Part shown: piece by piece, positions 1 to 9,396 of the stretch
Layout of the letters: every line of letters starts with the position of its first letter
Numbering within the stretch: the stretch's first letter is position 1
NCBI RefSeq assembly: GCF_001513785.1
Contig: NZ_LNQS01000008.1
Coordinates: 1-64,000 of the forward strand
Direction: 5' to 3'
DNA from: Rheinheimera sp. EpRS3
Lineage (GTDB): Bacteria > Pseudomonadota > Gammaproteobacteria > Enterobacterales > Alteromonadaceae
Length of the DNA: 64,000 nucleotides
Notes under the pieces: generated by a model
Seen by the model: the letters and a program-made list of their open reading frames with translations, nothing else
The model's database searches: none
Told to the model about the DNA's origin: nothing
Program-made: the position numbers and the translations under genes

Positions 1-87
1 GATGATTCTTAATTCAAAAACACATCGTCACACCAGACTTGTTTACTCATTTCACTGCGTTAAACACCACCGTGAAGCGAGGGCGCC

Positions 88-115
88 ATTTTAGTGATTT
101 AAGCCGATCTGTCAA
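88..115 (-). promoter_or_regulatory. Downstream promoter of a tandem pair (rRNA-operon P2 type), reading left out of the window
   Basis: On the minus strand there is a -35 box TTGACA (110-115) and a -10 box TAAAAT (88-93) separated by exactly 16 bp. They are followed by a GC-rich discriminator (GGCGCCC), typical of stringently controlled stable-RNA promoters. No coding sequence lies downstream in the window, so transcription leaves to the left. Its transcript would start near position 80. Confidence 0.7.
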
Positions 116-194
116 GCGTCTTTTTGAAAGATTTTTGCGAACCGGTTTAACTCACCTGAAGCACCCAAACTGCAGCACCCGTGGCATGGCGCGC

Positions 195-222
195 ATTATA
201 GGGCGTTTTGAAATACCTGCAA
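195..222 (-). promoter_or_regulatory. Upstream promoter of a tandem pair (rRNA-operon P1 type)
   Basis: On the minus strand there is a -35 box TTGCAG (217-222), a 16-bp spacer and a perfect -10 box TATAAT (195-200), then a discriminator GCGCGCC. The DNA just upstream (223-260) is A/T-rich, as expected for an UP element. The two -10 boxes lie 107 bp apart, close to the P1-P2 spacing of E. coli rrn operons. I infer that an rrn operon begins left of base 1. Confidence 0.7.
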
Positions 223-304
223 GCGGTTATTTGAGAAAACTTGTACTTTTAAGATCGTTCGCCGATTTATTGCACAATAACGCTATAAAAGCAGACAAAA
301 TACG

Positions 305-1447
305 CTATTTTTCACCTGGTCTGATTACTACCGCAGCCTTAAGTCGGTTTTTACCGTAACTAAAAGCTTTGATAAACACGCTATGCTCTACCGGAATATA
401 TTGCCGCTCAGCGGTCGACAGCCAGGGGATATCTTCAGTATCGGGATCATTAATATAGACAAAGTGTTCATCCACTGCACATACCACCACCCAATGTGGC
501 GCTTTGCTTTTATCAAACTGCCAGGTGCTGATAAGCACCAGCAACAAAGCCCCATCCTGCAGTAACTGTTTTATCTTACCGATACCGGGTTCTGAGCGGT
601 GTAGCACTATGCCACTTTGTTCTACTTTTTGCCGGAATGAATCATGCACGCGCTGCAAAATCGCTTTCTTTACCTCACTACGCACAGTGTCAGTAAATAA
701 CGGGCCCTCTTTATTTAAGAAAATCTCAACCGCAAACCCCCGACTATATGCAGCTAACGCTAAGCCTCGCGGGCCACAACCACCATGACCTGAGGTCATA
801 AAAATAGTCGTGGCCTCGCGCCAGATATCAATTTCCAACGCCGCAGGGTCAAACTTGCCCGGTTGAAAATAATTAAACACCATTAATAAGCAAGCCGGCC
901 CACAGGTAAAAGGTGTGGTTTGCACTATATAAGGTACTTGCCGATTTAGCGATCCGCCATTGAATTGAATAATCTGTTTTTGCATACAGATAGCATCAGA
1001 GTGATCTTCGTAAAAGTCATGCTTAACAGCGAACTCATGGTAATTAAGTTTCTGGTATAGGCGAATAGCAGCCGTGTTATCGTAACGCACCTCTAAACGC
1101 AGTAACACACAACGACTGGCTGCCGCCGTTTGCTCAGCTTGCAACATCAGAAACTCTGCTATGCCCTGCTTACGACAGGCAGGGTCAACCGCCAGAGAAT
1201 ACAAACGTGCCAGGCTGGTGCCTCTGCGGTAAATAAGTAAAAAGTACCCTACTACCTGCTCAGCCCGCTCCACCAACAGCAGGTCGCTGCGCTTTTCCGC
1301 AATAAAGCGTTTAAAGCTGCGCAAGCTGATGCGGTCAGCAGTAAAACACTTATTCTCTAATGCTACCAAGGTAGCCACATCAGACAAGCAGGCATTTCTG
1401 ATGGATAACAAAGCTGTATCTGCGGGTAACGCCATAACTACACTCAT
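305..1447 (-). CDS. GNAT acetyltransferase / peptidase C39-like fusion protein
   Basis: A 380-residue two-domain protein. Residues ~12-160 are a RimI-like GNAT N-acetyltransferase; the acetyl-CoA loop is visible as CRKQGIAEFLM (91-101). Residues ~170-370 are a C39-like papain-fold peptidase: Cys182 in TTPFTCGPA, His318 in APHWVVV and Asp334 in YINDPD make a plausible triad. There is no signal peptide or transporter domain, so it acts in the cytoplasm. It is divergent from the RLAN-RimK ligase at 1600. The same fusion beside that ligase was noted in comparative work on ATP-grasp amidoligases as part of a predicted peptide-modification system. The substrate is unknown. The start has AAAGG five or so bases upstream. 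Confidence 0.85.
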   Translation of the reverse strand: MSVVMALPADTALLSIRNACLSDVATLVALENKCFTADRISLRSFKRFIAEKRSDLLLVERAEQVVGYFLLIYRRGTSLARLYSLAVDPACRKQGIAEFLMLQAEQTAAASRCVLLRLEVRYDNTAAIRLYQKLNYHEFAVKHDFYEDHSDAICMQKQIIQFNGGSLNRQVPYIVQTTPFTCGPACLLMVFNYFQPGKFDPAALEIDIWREATTIFMTSGHGGCGPRGLALAAYSRGFAVEIFLNKEGPLFTDTVRSEVKKAILQRVHDSFRQKVEQSGIVLHRSEPGIGKIKQLLQDGALLLVLISTWQFDKSKAPHWVVVCAVDEHFVYINDPDTEDIPWLSTAERQYIPVEHSVFIKAFSYGKNRLKAAVVIRPGEK

Positions 1448-1599
1448 TATTGCCTTTATCTGGTTTTTAACTAAGTTTAGGATAACACCAGCTAAACAAA
1501 TGAAAAGCCAACAAGAAATTTAACTGTTGTAGTGCAGATTTCTTCGCTGTCTTTTGTTGTCACACCACGACATGCTTTAGCAAAATTACAGGAGTGGCA

Positions 1600-3066
1600 A
1601 TGGCCAAACTTATTATCGTAGTCGACAAAGCTCAGGATTGGGCACCTTTTCATCAGTATGATGGTGTAATGACGTTACCGGCCTATTTGAAATGGTCGGT
1701 CAAAAATAAACAACGTACCCGGGTGATTAACTTATGCCGCCAAGCGCAATACCTGGGGAGCGGCTATTACTGTTCATTGCTGGCAGAAGCGCGCGGCCAT
1801 CACGTGGTGCCTTCTGTGCGGGCGTTTAACAAATTTAACCGCCATGAAATAGCCGATATTGCCGAAGAAATTCCGGGCACTATTCTGACGCAGCTAAACA
1901 AAGCCTTAGTTGATGAAACAAGCACGCAGCTTATTTTTAATATTTACTTTGGTGAAACTGAGCATAAAGCACTGAAAAAAGTGGCTGGCTACCTGTTTGA
2001 TGCCTTTTCGGTACCTATACTGCGTGTCGAGTTGCAAAAGAAAGCCACTTGGCAGGTGAAAACACTGAAAATCGGCAGTGTGCATAAACTGAACGAGCAA
2101 GAGCAAAGCTTATTTGGTAATACATTGGAGCGATATAGTCATAAAATCTGGCGGGTAGAGCCGACTAACCGTAAATATAAGTATGACCTGGCCGTATTAG
2201 TCGATCCGAAAGAGAAGTTTCCGCCCTGCACGCCTAAATCACTGGAGCTGTTTAGCAAAGCCGCCAAAAAAGCCGCGATGGATACCGAACAAATCAGCTC
2301 ACGAGATATTCACCGGCTGGCAGAATTTGATGGTTTGTTTATTCGTGAAACGACCGGTGTGAACCATCATACTTTTCATATGGCATTAAAAGCTGAACGC
2401 GAGGGCCTGGCGGTAATTGACGACCCTAACTCGATATTGCGCTGTGGCAACAAAGTGTATCTGCAAACCTTATTTGAGCAGCATAAAGTACCGATGCCTG
2501 ATGGCATTATGCTGTTTAAGCAGGATGAGGATAACTTAGAGCGCGCCGCCGACACCTTAGGCTTACCCTTAGTGCTGAAGATCCCCGATGGCAGCTTTTC
2601 CCGTGGGGTGGTAAAAGTAAAAACCCTGACCGAGTTGCGCTCACAACTTAGTGCGCTGTTTGAGCAAAGCGCGATTATTCTGGCGCAGCGTTATACCTTT
2701 ACAGAATACGACTGGCGTATTGGTGTGCTGAACGGCATGGCTATTTTTGCCTGTAAGTATTTTATGGCACGTAACCACTGGCAAATTTATAAACATGGTA
2801 AAGCAAAGACAGAAAGCGGTGGCTTTAGCACCTGTGCTATTGCTGAAGTGCCCGCGCATGTGCTGGATGCCGCTATCCGCGCCTGCGCACCTATCGGCGA
2901 TAGTTTATATGGCGTGGATGTAAAACAAGACGGTGACAAAGTTTATGTTATAGAAGTAAACGACAACCCTAATATCGATGACGGTGTAGAGGATTTATTT
3001 CTCGGCAATAAGCTGTACGACATGCTGGTGGATGACTTTATCCGCCGCATCGAACTAAAACGGTAA
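1600..3066 (+). CDS. RimK-family ATP-grasp ligase with N-terminal RLAN domain
   Basis: A 488-residue cytoplasmic protein. Residues ~1-190 match the RLAN (RimK-like ATP-grasp N-terminal) domain. The C-terminal half is an ATP-grasp amidoligase: nucleotide-binding LKIPDGSFSRGVVKV, then RYTFTEYDWRIGVLNG and the metal-binding VYVIEVNDNPNIDDG. RimK relatives add glutamate or other amino acids to a carboxyl end, at the cost of ATP; the acceptor here is unknown. A GTG at 1594 is in frame, but ATG at 1600 sits five bases after AGGAG and is the better start. It is divergent from the GNAT/C39 fusion, so the two share the 1448-1599 control region. A related GshB-like ligase lies far away at 56045. Confidence 0.85.
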   Translation: MAKLIIVVDKAQDWAPFHQYDGVMTLPAYLKWSVKNKQRTRVINLCRQAQYLGSGYYCSLLAEARGHHVVPSVRAFNKFNRHEIADIAEEIPGTILTQLNKALVDETSTQLIFNIYFGETEHKALKKVAGYLFDAFSVPILRVELQKKATWQVKTLKIGSVHKLNEQEQSLFGNTLERYSHKIWRVEPTNRKYKYDLAVLVDPKEKFPPCTPKSLELFSKAAKKAAMDTEQISSRDIHRLAEFDGLFIRETTGVNHHTFHMALKAEREGLAVIDDPNSILRCGNKVYLQTLFEQHKVPMPDGIMLFKQDEDNLERAADTLGLPLVLKIPDGSFSRGVVKVKTLTELRSQLSALFEQSAIILAQRYTFTEYDWRIGVLNGMAIFACKYFMARNHWQIYKHGKAKTESGGFSTCAIAEVPAHVLDAAIRACAPIGDSLYGVDVKQDGDKVYVIEVNDNPNIDDGVEDLFLGNKLYDMLVDDFIRRIELKR

Positions 3067-3069
3067 AAA

Positions 3070-3093
3070 CAAAAAAACCGGCCTGGGCCGGTT
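3070..3093 (-). terminator. Rho-independent terminator of tRNA-Leu
   Basis: An 8-bp stem AACCGGCC / GGCCGGTT (3076-3083 with 3086-3093) is followed on the minus strand by a T-rich run (3070-3076 and beyond). It starts only a few bases after the tRNA 3' end. Read on the plus strand it lacks a T run, so it serves the tRNA rather than the ligase gene. Confidence 0.75.
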
Positions 3094-3097
3094 GATT

Positions 3098-3183
3098 TGG
3101 TGCAGATGGAGAGACTCGAACTCTCACGCCTTGTGGGCACAAACACCTGAAGCTTGCGTGTCTACCAATTCCACCACATCTGC
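3098..3183 (-). tRNA. tRNA-Leu (anticodon CAG)
   Basis: An 86-nt class II tRNA with an encoded CCA (3098-3100). The acceptor stem GCAGATG pairs with CATCTGC. The D-arm sequence GGTGGAATTGGTAGACACGC is typical of leucine tRNAs. The anticodon stem CAAGC/GTTTG closes the loop TTCAGGT, giving anticodon CAG. The long variable arm is present. It reads CUG codons. Confidence 0.95.
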
Positions 3184-3218
3184 GTTATGTTTTGCGCTCA
3201 GCGCTTAACATGGCGTGC

Positions 3219-3246
3219 AGTATAGCGACTTTATAAAAGCAGTCAA
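3219..3246 (-). promoter_or_regulatory. Promoter of tRNA-Leu
   Basis: On the minus strand: -35 TTGACT (3241-3246), 16-bp spacer, -10 TATACT (3219-3224), then a GC-rich discriminator. This has the same design as the stable-RNA promoters at 88-222 and 45056-45084. Confidence 0.7.
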
Positions 3247-3306
3247 CTGTGAAAATGCACATTTTGTATCGTTTTATATCGTTCGGGCAAATACTAAGCA
3301 AGATGC

Positions 3307-4257
3307 TTAGTATTTAGCCTTTTTCAGCAAACCAATCTCTTCTAAACGCTGCATTAAGTAGTCGTTAGAGTTAATTGGCTCTGGGTAACGATTGGGTCTT
3401 TCAGCGCTGATACAGCTATCCAAAGTTTTTATGACGTAATCCGGGTTCGGGTGCATAAAAAACGGAATAGAATAACGCGGCTGACCGGCAGCAATACCTG
3501 CCGGGTTAACCACCCTGTGCGTGGTAGACGGCAGTACATGATTGGTGAGCCGTTGCAACATATCACCGATATTCACTACTATAGTGCCTTCAATGGTAGT
3601 AACCGGCAGCCAGCTGCCATCACGACGCAAAATTTCCAACCCGGCTTCATTCGAACCCACCAACAAAGTGATAAGGTTAATATCTTCATGCTGGCCGGCG
3701 CGGATAGACTGAGTGCTGGTATCTTTAATCGGCGGATAATGGATAGGCCGCAAAATAGAGTTACCGTAATTTACTTTATCGGCAAAGTAACTTTGCTGTT
3801 GGCCTAAAAACAAAGCCAGCGCTTCCAATACAGTATTACCAAGCTTTTCCAACTCGCTATACAGCGCGTAAGTGGCTTGCTTAAAACCCTCAACCTCAGT
3901 TGGCCACACATTAGGGTATAAGCTGGGATGCGGTGCAGGACCATCCAGCTCACGACCAACATGCCAGAACTCTTTTAAATCCGGGTGATTAGAGTCTTTA
4001 GCTTTTTCGACGCCAACCGCAGTATAACCGCGCGCACCACCCTGCCCCGGCTTATGGTATTTCGCTTTCACCTCATTGGGTAAAGTAAAAAACTGCTTAA
4101 TTGCTGTGTAAGTATTTGCTACCACTTCGTCCGGAATACCATGGCCGCTAATGCCGCAGAATCCAAACTCAGTGTAGGCCTTGCCAATTTCGGCAACAAA
4201 GTTATCTTTGTCGGTGGCAAACCGTCTTATATCTAACGTTGGAACTTGCTGTGTCAT
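3307..4257 (-). CDS. Isopenicillin-N-synthase-family 2-oxoglutarate/Fe(II) oxygenase
   Basis: A 316-residue soluble oxygenase of the IPNS-like fold. An N-terminal DIOX_N-type region (residues ~5-110) precedes the double-stranded beta-helix. The iron facial triad is visible: His190 and Asp192 in GQHEDINLITLL and His247 in THRVVNP. Arg261-x-Ser263 in QPRYSIPF is the co-substrate carboxylate clamp. Such enzymes use O2 and usually 2-oxoglutarate to hydroxylate or desaturate small molecules; the substrate cannot be read from sequence. It is the third gene of an operon, 16 bases after the nucleoside permease, which suggests a nucleoside or base as substrate (inference). Confidence 0.85.
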   Translation of the reverse strand: MTQQVPTLDIRRFATDKDNFVAEIGKAYTEFGFCGISGHGIPDEVVANTYTAIKQFFTLPNEVKAKYHKPGQGGARGYTAVGVEKAKDSNHPDLKEFWHVGRELDGPAPHPSLYPNVWPTEVEGFKQATYALYSELEKLGNTVLEALALFLGQQQSYFADKVNYGNSILRPIHYPPIKDTSTQSIRAGQHEDINLITLLVGSNEAGLEILRRDGSWLPVTTIEGTIVVNIGDMLQRLTNHVLPSTTHRVVNPAGIAAGQPRYSIPFFMHPNPDYVIKTLDSCISAERPNRYPEPINSNDYLMQRLEEIGLLKKAKY

Positions 4258-4273
4258 ATAAAAGACCTGTTTT

Positions 4274-5482
4274 TTAGCCTAAGGAAAAAAAGAGCCCTGC
4301 AATAGTAGCGCTCATTAAGTTAGCCAATGTTGCTGCAAGCAAGGCTTTTAAACCCAGCTCAGCAATATCGGCACGGCGACTTGGAGCCATACCACCCAAA
4401 CCACCTAATAAAATAGCAATTGAAGAAAAGTTAGCAAAACCACACAGAGCAATAGTTACTATCACCTGAGTATGAGCGCTTAACTGATCTTTCACTTGCA
4501 CAAAGTCGAGGTATGCGACAAATTCATTAATTACCAGTTTCTGGCCAATAAAACTGCCGGCCATCCGGGCTTCATCCCAGGATACGCCAAGAATAAAGGC
4601 TAACGGTTGAAACACATAACCAAATATCACCTGTAGTGTTAAACCTTCAACGCCAAACCAACTGGCGATACCGCCAATAGCGCCATTAACTAATGCAATC
4701 AAACCAACAAACGCCAGCAGCATAGCACCAACATTTAATGCCAATTGCATACCGCTGGAGGCGCCGGCAGCAGCAGCATCAATTAAGTTGGTATGCTGAG
4801 TATCTGCCTGTATCTCGTTCAACTCATTCTTGGGTTGTTCGGTTTCCGGCAAAATGAGTTTTGCCATTAAAAAGCCACCCGGTGCGGCCATAAAACTAGC
4901 AGCAATCAGGTATTTAAGTTCAATGCCCAAACCGGCATAACCGGCCAGTACAGAGCCAGCCACCGAAGCTAAGCCACCTACCATTACAGCAAAAAGTTCA
5001 GAGCGAGTCATAGTAGGGATAAAAGGCCGCACTATTAGCGGCGCTTCGGTTTGACCAACAAAAATATTAGCCGCCGCCGACATAGACTCCGGTCGGCTGG
5101 TACCAAGCAGCTTTTGCAAACCACCACCAATAATACGGATAATCCAGGTCATAACACCAATGTGGTACAGCACTGCAATTAATGATGAGAAAAAGATAAT
5201 AATCGTCAGCACATGCACTGCGAAAATAAAACCTTGTGATTTACGACCTATATCGCCAAACAGAAACTCAATGCCAGAGGTAGCATAGCTGATAACATTG
5301 GCGACAAAAGCTGAAATGCTGTACAGCACATCCTGGCCAAAAGGCACGTACAGCACAAAGGCGCCTATTGCCAACTGAATAGCAAAAGCGCCTCCCACCG
5401 TGCGCCAGTTAATACGGTTACGATTGGCAGAAGCCGCATACGCTACCAGTAACAGGGCAACAATGCCCACTAATCCCATCAT
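4274..5482 (-). CDS. Concentrative nucleoside permease (NupC/CNT family)
   Basis: A 402-residue inner-membrane protein with about 8-10 hydrophobic segments, the usual length for bacterial CNT transporters. Family signatures are [12 protein letters not shown] in the first re-entrant/core half and NEFVAYLDF with [15 protein letters not shown] in the second. These are the parts that hold nucleoside and cation in the family. It imports nucleosides with H+ or Na+. It lies 20 bases after uridine kinase and 16 bases before the oxygenase, all on one strand. Import followed by phosphorylation is a clear salvage route. Two Met codons open the frame; either 5482 or 5479 could be used. Confidence 0.9.
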   Translation of the reverse strand: MMGLVGIVALLLVAYAASANRNRINWRTVGGAFAIQLAIGAFVLYVPFGQDVLYSISAFVANVISYATSGIEFLFGDIGRKSQGFIFAVHVLTIIIFFSSLIAVLYHIGVMTWIIRIIGGGLQKLLGTSRPESMSAAANIFVGQTEAPLIVRPFIPTMTRSELFAVMVGGLASVAGSVLAGYAGLGIELKYLIAASFMAAPGGFLMAKLILPETEQPKNELNEIQADTQHTNLIDAAAAGASSGMQLALNVGAMLLAFVGLIALVNGAIGGIASWFGVEGLTLQVIFGYVFQPLAFILGVSWDEARMAGSFIGQKLVINEFVAYLDFVQVKDQLSAHTQVIVTIALCGFANFSSIAILLGGLGGMAPSRRADIAELGLKALLAATLANLMSATIAGLFFSLG

Positions 5483-5502
5483 ACTTTATTCCCTGATTAT
5501 TA

Positions 5503-6147
5503 TTATTCAGCCAGCAACTGGCGAATTTTTGCTTTTATTATATCGATAGCAATCTGGTTTTTACCGCCGCGGGTCACTACCAGATCGGCATGCTGTTTGG
5601 AAGGCGCGATAAACTCAAAAAAAGCTGGCCGCACGGAGTTTTCGTATTGCTCAGTTACCGAACTTAAACTGCGGCCTCTGTCCTCTAAATCACGTTTTAT
5701 ACGCCTTAACAGGCAGACATCCAGCGGCGTATCCATAAATACGGTAATATCAAACTGTTCTCTTAACTGCTCATCAGTCAGCAGCAAAATCCCTTCAACC
5801 AGAATCACTTTTGCAGGCTGCACCGTTATAGTTTCTTCAGTGCGAGTGTGTATTTTATAGCTATATTGCGGCATTTGTATGGCTTTACCGGCACGCAACG
5901 CACGCAAATGCGCAGCAAGCAGTTCATGCTCAAACGCGGCAGGGTGATCGTAGTTAGTTAGAGTGCGTTGTTCAAACGACAAATGGCTCTGATCGCGATA
6001 GTAGGCATCTTCCGACAAAATAGCGATACGCTCACCGCCCAGTTCAGCTACCAGTTCCTGGTATACCGTTGAAGCAAAAAGGCTTTTACCTGATGCAGAA
6101 GCACCGGCAATTGCGATAATAGTATTTTTTCCCACTGACACGTTCAC
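5503..6147 (-). CDS. udk: Uridine kinase
   Basis: A 214-residue P-loop kinase, matching the ~210 residues of bacterial Udk. The Walker A motif is GASASGKS near residue 15. [17 protein letters not shown] is the family's substrate-binding region, and [10 protein letters not shown] and [12 protein letters not shown] are also typical. It phosphorylates uridine and cytidine to their monophosphates in the cytosol. It opens a three-gene operon with the permease and the oxygenase. The start is GTG at 6147, with another in-frame GTG at 6141, and neither has a strong ribosome-binding site. The exact N-terminus is therefore uncertain by two residues. Confidence 0.92.
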   Translation of the reverse strand: MNVSVGKNTIIAIAGASASGKSLFASTVYQELVAELGGERIAILSEDAYYRDQSHLSFEQRTLTNYDHPAAFEHELLAAHLRALRAGKAIQMPQYSYKIHTRTEETITVQPAKVILVEGILLLTDEQLREQFDITVFMDTPLDVCLLRRIKRDLEDRGRSLSSVTEQYENSVRPAFFEFIAPSKQHADLVVTRGGKNQIAIDIIKAKIRQLLAE

Positions 6148-6198
6148 TTTTGCAGAAATTAGCTGCTGATTATCGCTAATTACGCCTGAATTAGAAAT

Positions 6199-6224
6199 AA
6201 AAAAATGCCCGCTTTACGCGGGCA
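6199..6224 (-). terminator. Rho-independent terminator of the Oar-like receptor gene
   Basis: A 7-bp stem TGCCCGC / GCGGGCA (6206-6212 with 6218-6224), 5-nt loop, is followed on the minus strand by seven T residues. It lies 29 bases after the receptor's stop codon and ahead of udk, so it separates the two units. Confidence 0.85.
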
Positions 6225-6252
6225 CTTTATTTATCTATCTATATTTTACTTA

Positions 6253-9200
6253 TCAGAACTTGTATTCAATACCTAAAGTCATGCGCCACAGTGACGGCGT
6301 AGTAACACGGCCTTGCGGGGCACGATTAGTAAATTCATTAAATACATACTGCCCTTGGTCATTAATTGTTGCATCAACAACTGACGCTGATTGTGGGAAT
6401 GTAGCTTCATATAATACACCCCAATCATCATTTAACAGGTTAGTTAAATTGTCGATAACAAAGAATGCTTTAGCTTTATGACCTTCCATAAAGCCCGGCA
6501 GTTCCTGACTTACGCGTAAATCAACCTTAGTCCACCAGTCACTGGCGAAACCGTTACGTTCAGCAATACGACCTGAGTACTTGCTTAAACCACTTTCATT
6601 GACGAAAGCGAAAAACGCGTCTGTATCAAACGGAGTAACCACACCAGTATCTTCGTCAGTTACACTGCCAGCAACAAAATTAGGATCGTCAACACCAGTT
6701 GGTACATATAGTAACTGACGGCCAGTTGCGTAATCACCAGCCAGGCCATCTTCAAAAGTATAGCTGTAAGGACGGCCTTTGTTATGTGAACCTAACAAAC
6801 TGATTGTAGTGGTATAACCATCGAAAAAATCAACGTTATAACTAGCGCGGAACGTAAAACGATGAGGGATCTCATAGTTTGACGTTGCTGATTCCGGGTC
6901 ATTGAAATCACTGCGAGCAAAGTTAGTGAAGTTCGAATAGGCTACAGAGCTGGTCATCGGGTTAGCATCTTCTGAATCTGTGTAGGCATATGCCAGTGAC
7001 AAATCCAGGCCATAATCAAAGTTTTTGCTAACTGAGGTGCTAAAAGTAAACTTCTTCGCATCTTCACTAGCATTCGTCAGCAAAAAGTCTTCCCTTCTAC
7101 TTCCTTCTTTAGAGGCATAGATTGGACGACCATCAAACATGGTATCAACCTGCTCCATAGCAATATCACGCACGATAGACTGATTTTGCGCAACTGAATA
7201 CAGAATATCAGCCATTACCACGGTGCCTTCATCGAAAGTATAAGTACCACCGATGGCGTACTTCCATTCCTTAGGCAACTTAAAGTTTGGATCAACAGCA
7301 TTCACTGCACTGTCACCATTTGCGTTGGTAACAGCATCATATATATTTTGCGGAACGTTAAACAATGGACGGCCTTCACCGCTCAGTGCACGATCAAATA
7401 AACTTCCGCCGGTGCGGTCAGTTATTTGTACCGCTGTAACACCATCGTTCTGATAGCCATTGGCTAACCATACGTTCGGGTTACCACCAGAGTATAAACC
7501 GACACCGCCACGTAATTCGATATTATCAGTAAGGTTCCAGTTAATACCAACGCGAGGCTGCAATAGACTTTCACCGTCAAAAGTTGTGTTGTTAGCAAAA
7601 CCATAGCGATCTACAAAGTTTTCGTTTACACGCGGCTCATCGCTACTGCTGTACCAGTCATAACGTAAACCGTAAGTAATGGTCATATCCATATCGTAAA
7701 TATAGTACTCGTCTTGAGCATATAAAGTATGGGTGGCATAACCAAAATTGGCGGCGGCATCTGCTGGATTGTGAGTGCCTGCGCCATTACCGTAATAAAT
7801 AGTGTTTGCAATTCCGTCTTCAAAAGCGTCGATGGAACTAAAACGATATTCACCAATACTGTGCTGCACAAACATGTTAAACACGTTGTACTCTTCAAAT
7901 TCGTAGCCAGCGTATATAACATGATCACCAAGTGTATAAGTACCCGCCAGTTTCAGGAAAGTAGTGTCATAACTTAGCTTATTTGACTGACGAGAGTCAT
8001 CAACACCCATAAAAACTGTTGCACGGGCGCCATTGTTAACGGTAATTTGCACTTCGCCTAAGCCGCCTGGTCCGATATTTTGCTGAGTGTTGTCCAGTTC
8101 AGAATAGCCGGCACGAACTTCTGTAGAGAAATTATCATTCCAGTCTGAGAATAGTTGAAACACATATGACTCAAAAACGGAAGTACGGTCATAATAGTGG
8201 TCAGAGAATTCATAATTGAACGAGGCGCTGTCAGACTCCCGTACTGCACCACCATCGTTGTAGTTGTACGTAAAAGCGGCACGGTGTGCATCATTGATGT
8301 ACCAGTCTAACTTCACCAACAGCTTTTCATCTTCAACCGGAGACGAACCAATCGGCCCCCCTACCTCATAACCATATACATCACGTGCAATTTGCGCGAT
8401 ACGGTCAATATCAGCCTGATTCAGACCAGCTACCGGAGTACCTGCATTACTGTCTTGGGCACCACGTGAGAATGTATCTGCACCCTCATATTTTTCATAA
8501 GCCGCAAACCAGAACAGCTTATCTTTTACTATAGCTCCGCCAGCATTCAGACCGTAACGTTTTTCGCTAAAACTATCAAGTGTCAGCTGAGTACCTTCAA
8601 GTTTATCGCCTTGTAGCGAATCATTGGTGTAGTCATAAAAGAAAGAACCTTCTAATTCATTCGAACCAGACTTAGTTACAGCGTTAATGTTACAAGCAGT
8701 AAAACGGCCATATTTCACATCAAACGGCGCAAACTCAACAGCTACCTGCTGAATTGCATCGTAAGAAAATGGCATACGCTCTGTTGGGTAACCATTGTCG
8801 TTCAAACCAAAGTTGTCATTCATCCGCACGCCATCAACTGTCAGGCTGTTAAAACGCGGACTCGCACCGTTACACTGAATACCACGGGCGTAGCCAGCGT
8901 CTATATAAATACGGGGATCAGCGGCAACTACATCAGACAAATCACGATTAATAGCTGGGAGTGTTTGTAAATCTGTCAGGCTGAAATTAGCCACCGGACT
9001 CTTGCTACCATATGCAGAATTGGTAAGGGCGGCACCAGTTACTGCTATACGCTCTACGTCTGACTCCTGAACTACAACGTTCAGGTTTTGTGTCTCACCC
9101 AAATTAAGGAAAACATTGTCGATAGTTTCTGTGCGTCCCTCTGGACCTCTCACAATAACAAGGTAAGGGCCGCCTACCTGCAAACCACGTGCAGAAAAAG

Positions 9201-9396
9201 TACCAGTATCATTGGTAGTTAAGGTACGGCTGGTACCATTTCTTTTATCAGTCAATGTTACTGTTGCGTTTGGAACTGTCGAGCCTGCCTCTGTTGTAAC
9301 GACACCGCGCAATGCTGACGAGGTTTCCTGCGCAAAAGCGATATTGCTAACGCCAAGAGCGAGCGTTACCGCAAGAGCTATACTTTTAATTTTCAT
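6253..9396 (-). CDS. Oar-like TonB-dependent outer-membrane receptor
   Basis: A 1047-residue receptor. The signal peptide ends near AFA-QE (residues 1-22). Residues ~25-110 form a carboxypeptidase-regulatory-like (Ig-type) domain, e.g. LRGVVTTEAGSTVPNATVTL. A TonB plug (~125-245) and a long beta-barrel follow, ending LGIEYKF with the C-terminal Phe needed for barrel insertion. The Oar group in Myxococcus and relatives is linked to export or uptake of large substrates. The substrate here is unknown. It is a single-gene unit with its own terminator. AGGTGAG precedes the ATG. Low Cys content is normal for the family; one Cys pair lies in the plug. Confidence 0.88.
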   Translation of the reverse strand: MKIKSIALAVTLALGVSNIAFAQETSSALRGVVTTEAGSTVPNATVTLTDKRNGTSRTLTTNDTGTFSARGLQVGGPYLVIVRGPEGRTETIDNVFLNLGETQNLNVVVQESDVERIAVTGAALTNSAYGSKSPVANFSLTDLQTLPAINRDLSDVVAADPRIYIDAGYARGIQCNGASPRFNSLTVDGVRMNDNFGLNDNGYPTERMPFSYDAIQQVAVEFAPFDVKYGRFTACNINAVTKSGSNELEGSFFYDYTNDSLQGDKLEGTQLTLDSFSEKRYGLNAGGAIVKDKLFWFAAYEKYEGADTFSRGAQDSNAGTPVAGLNQADIDRIAQIARDVYGYEVGGPIGSSPVEDEKLLVKLDWYINDAHRAAFTYNYNDGGAVRESDSASFNYEFSDHYYDRTSVFESYVFQLFSDWNDNFSTEVRAGYSELDNTQQNIGPGGLGEVQITVNNGARATVFMGVDDSRQSNKLSYDTTFLKLAGTYTLGDHVIYAGYEFEEYNVFNMFVQHSIGEYRFSSIDAFEDGIANTIYYGNGAGTHNPADAAANFGYATHTLYAQDEYYIYDMDMTITYGLRYDWYSSSDEPRVNENFVDRYGFANNTTFDGESLLQPRVGINWNLTDNIELRGGVGLYSGGNPNVWLANGYQNDGVTAVQITDRTGGSLFDRALSGEGRPLFNVPQNIYDAVTNANGDSAVNAVDPNFKLPKEWKYAIGGTYTFDEGTVVMADILYSVAQNQSIVRDIAMEQVDTMFDGRPIYASKEGSRREDFLLTNASEDAKKFTFSTSVSKNFDYGLDLSLAYAYTDSEDANPMTSSVAYSNFTNFARSDFNDPESATSNYEIPHRFTFRASYNVDFFDGYTTTISLLGSHNKGRPYSYTFEDGLAGDYATGRQLLYVPTGVDDPNFVAGSVTDEDTGVVTPFDTDAFFAFVNESGLSKYSGRIAERNGFASDWWTKVDLRVSQELPGFMEGHKAKAFFVIDNLTNLLNDDWGVLYEATFPQSASVVDATINDQGQYVFNEFTNRAPQGRVTTPSLWRMTLGIEYKF

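Larger units (their letters stand above)
1..304. other. Non-coding leader and promoter region
   Basis: This stretch has no convincing gene. The open frame on the plus strand at 39-359 has no ribosome-binding site and runs into the opposite end of the next gene. What it holds is the two leftward promoters described separately. The DNA at 1-80 would be the transcribed leader. Confidence 0.6.

Noticed and set aside
39..359. Plus-strand open frame of 106 codons at the left edge
   Set aside because: No ribosome-binding site, unlike any protein, overlaps two clear minus-strand promoters and the end of the C39 fusion gene.
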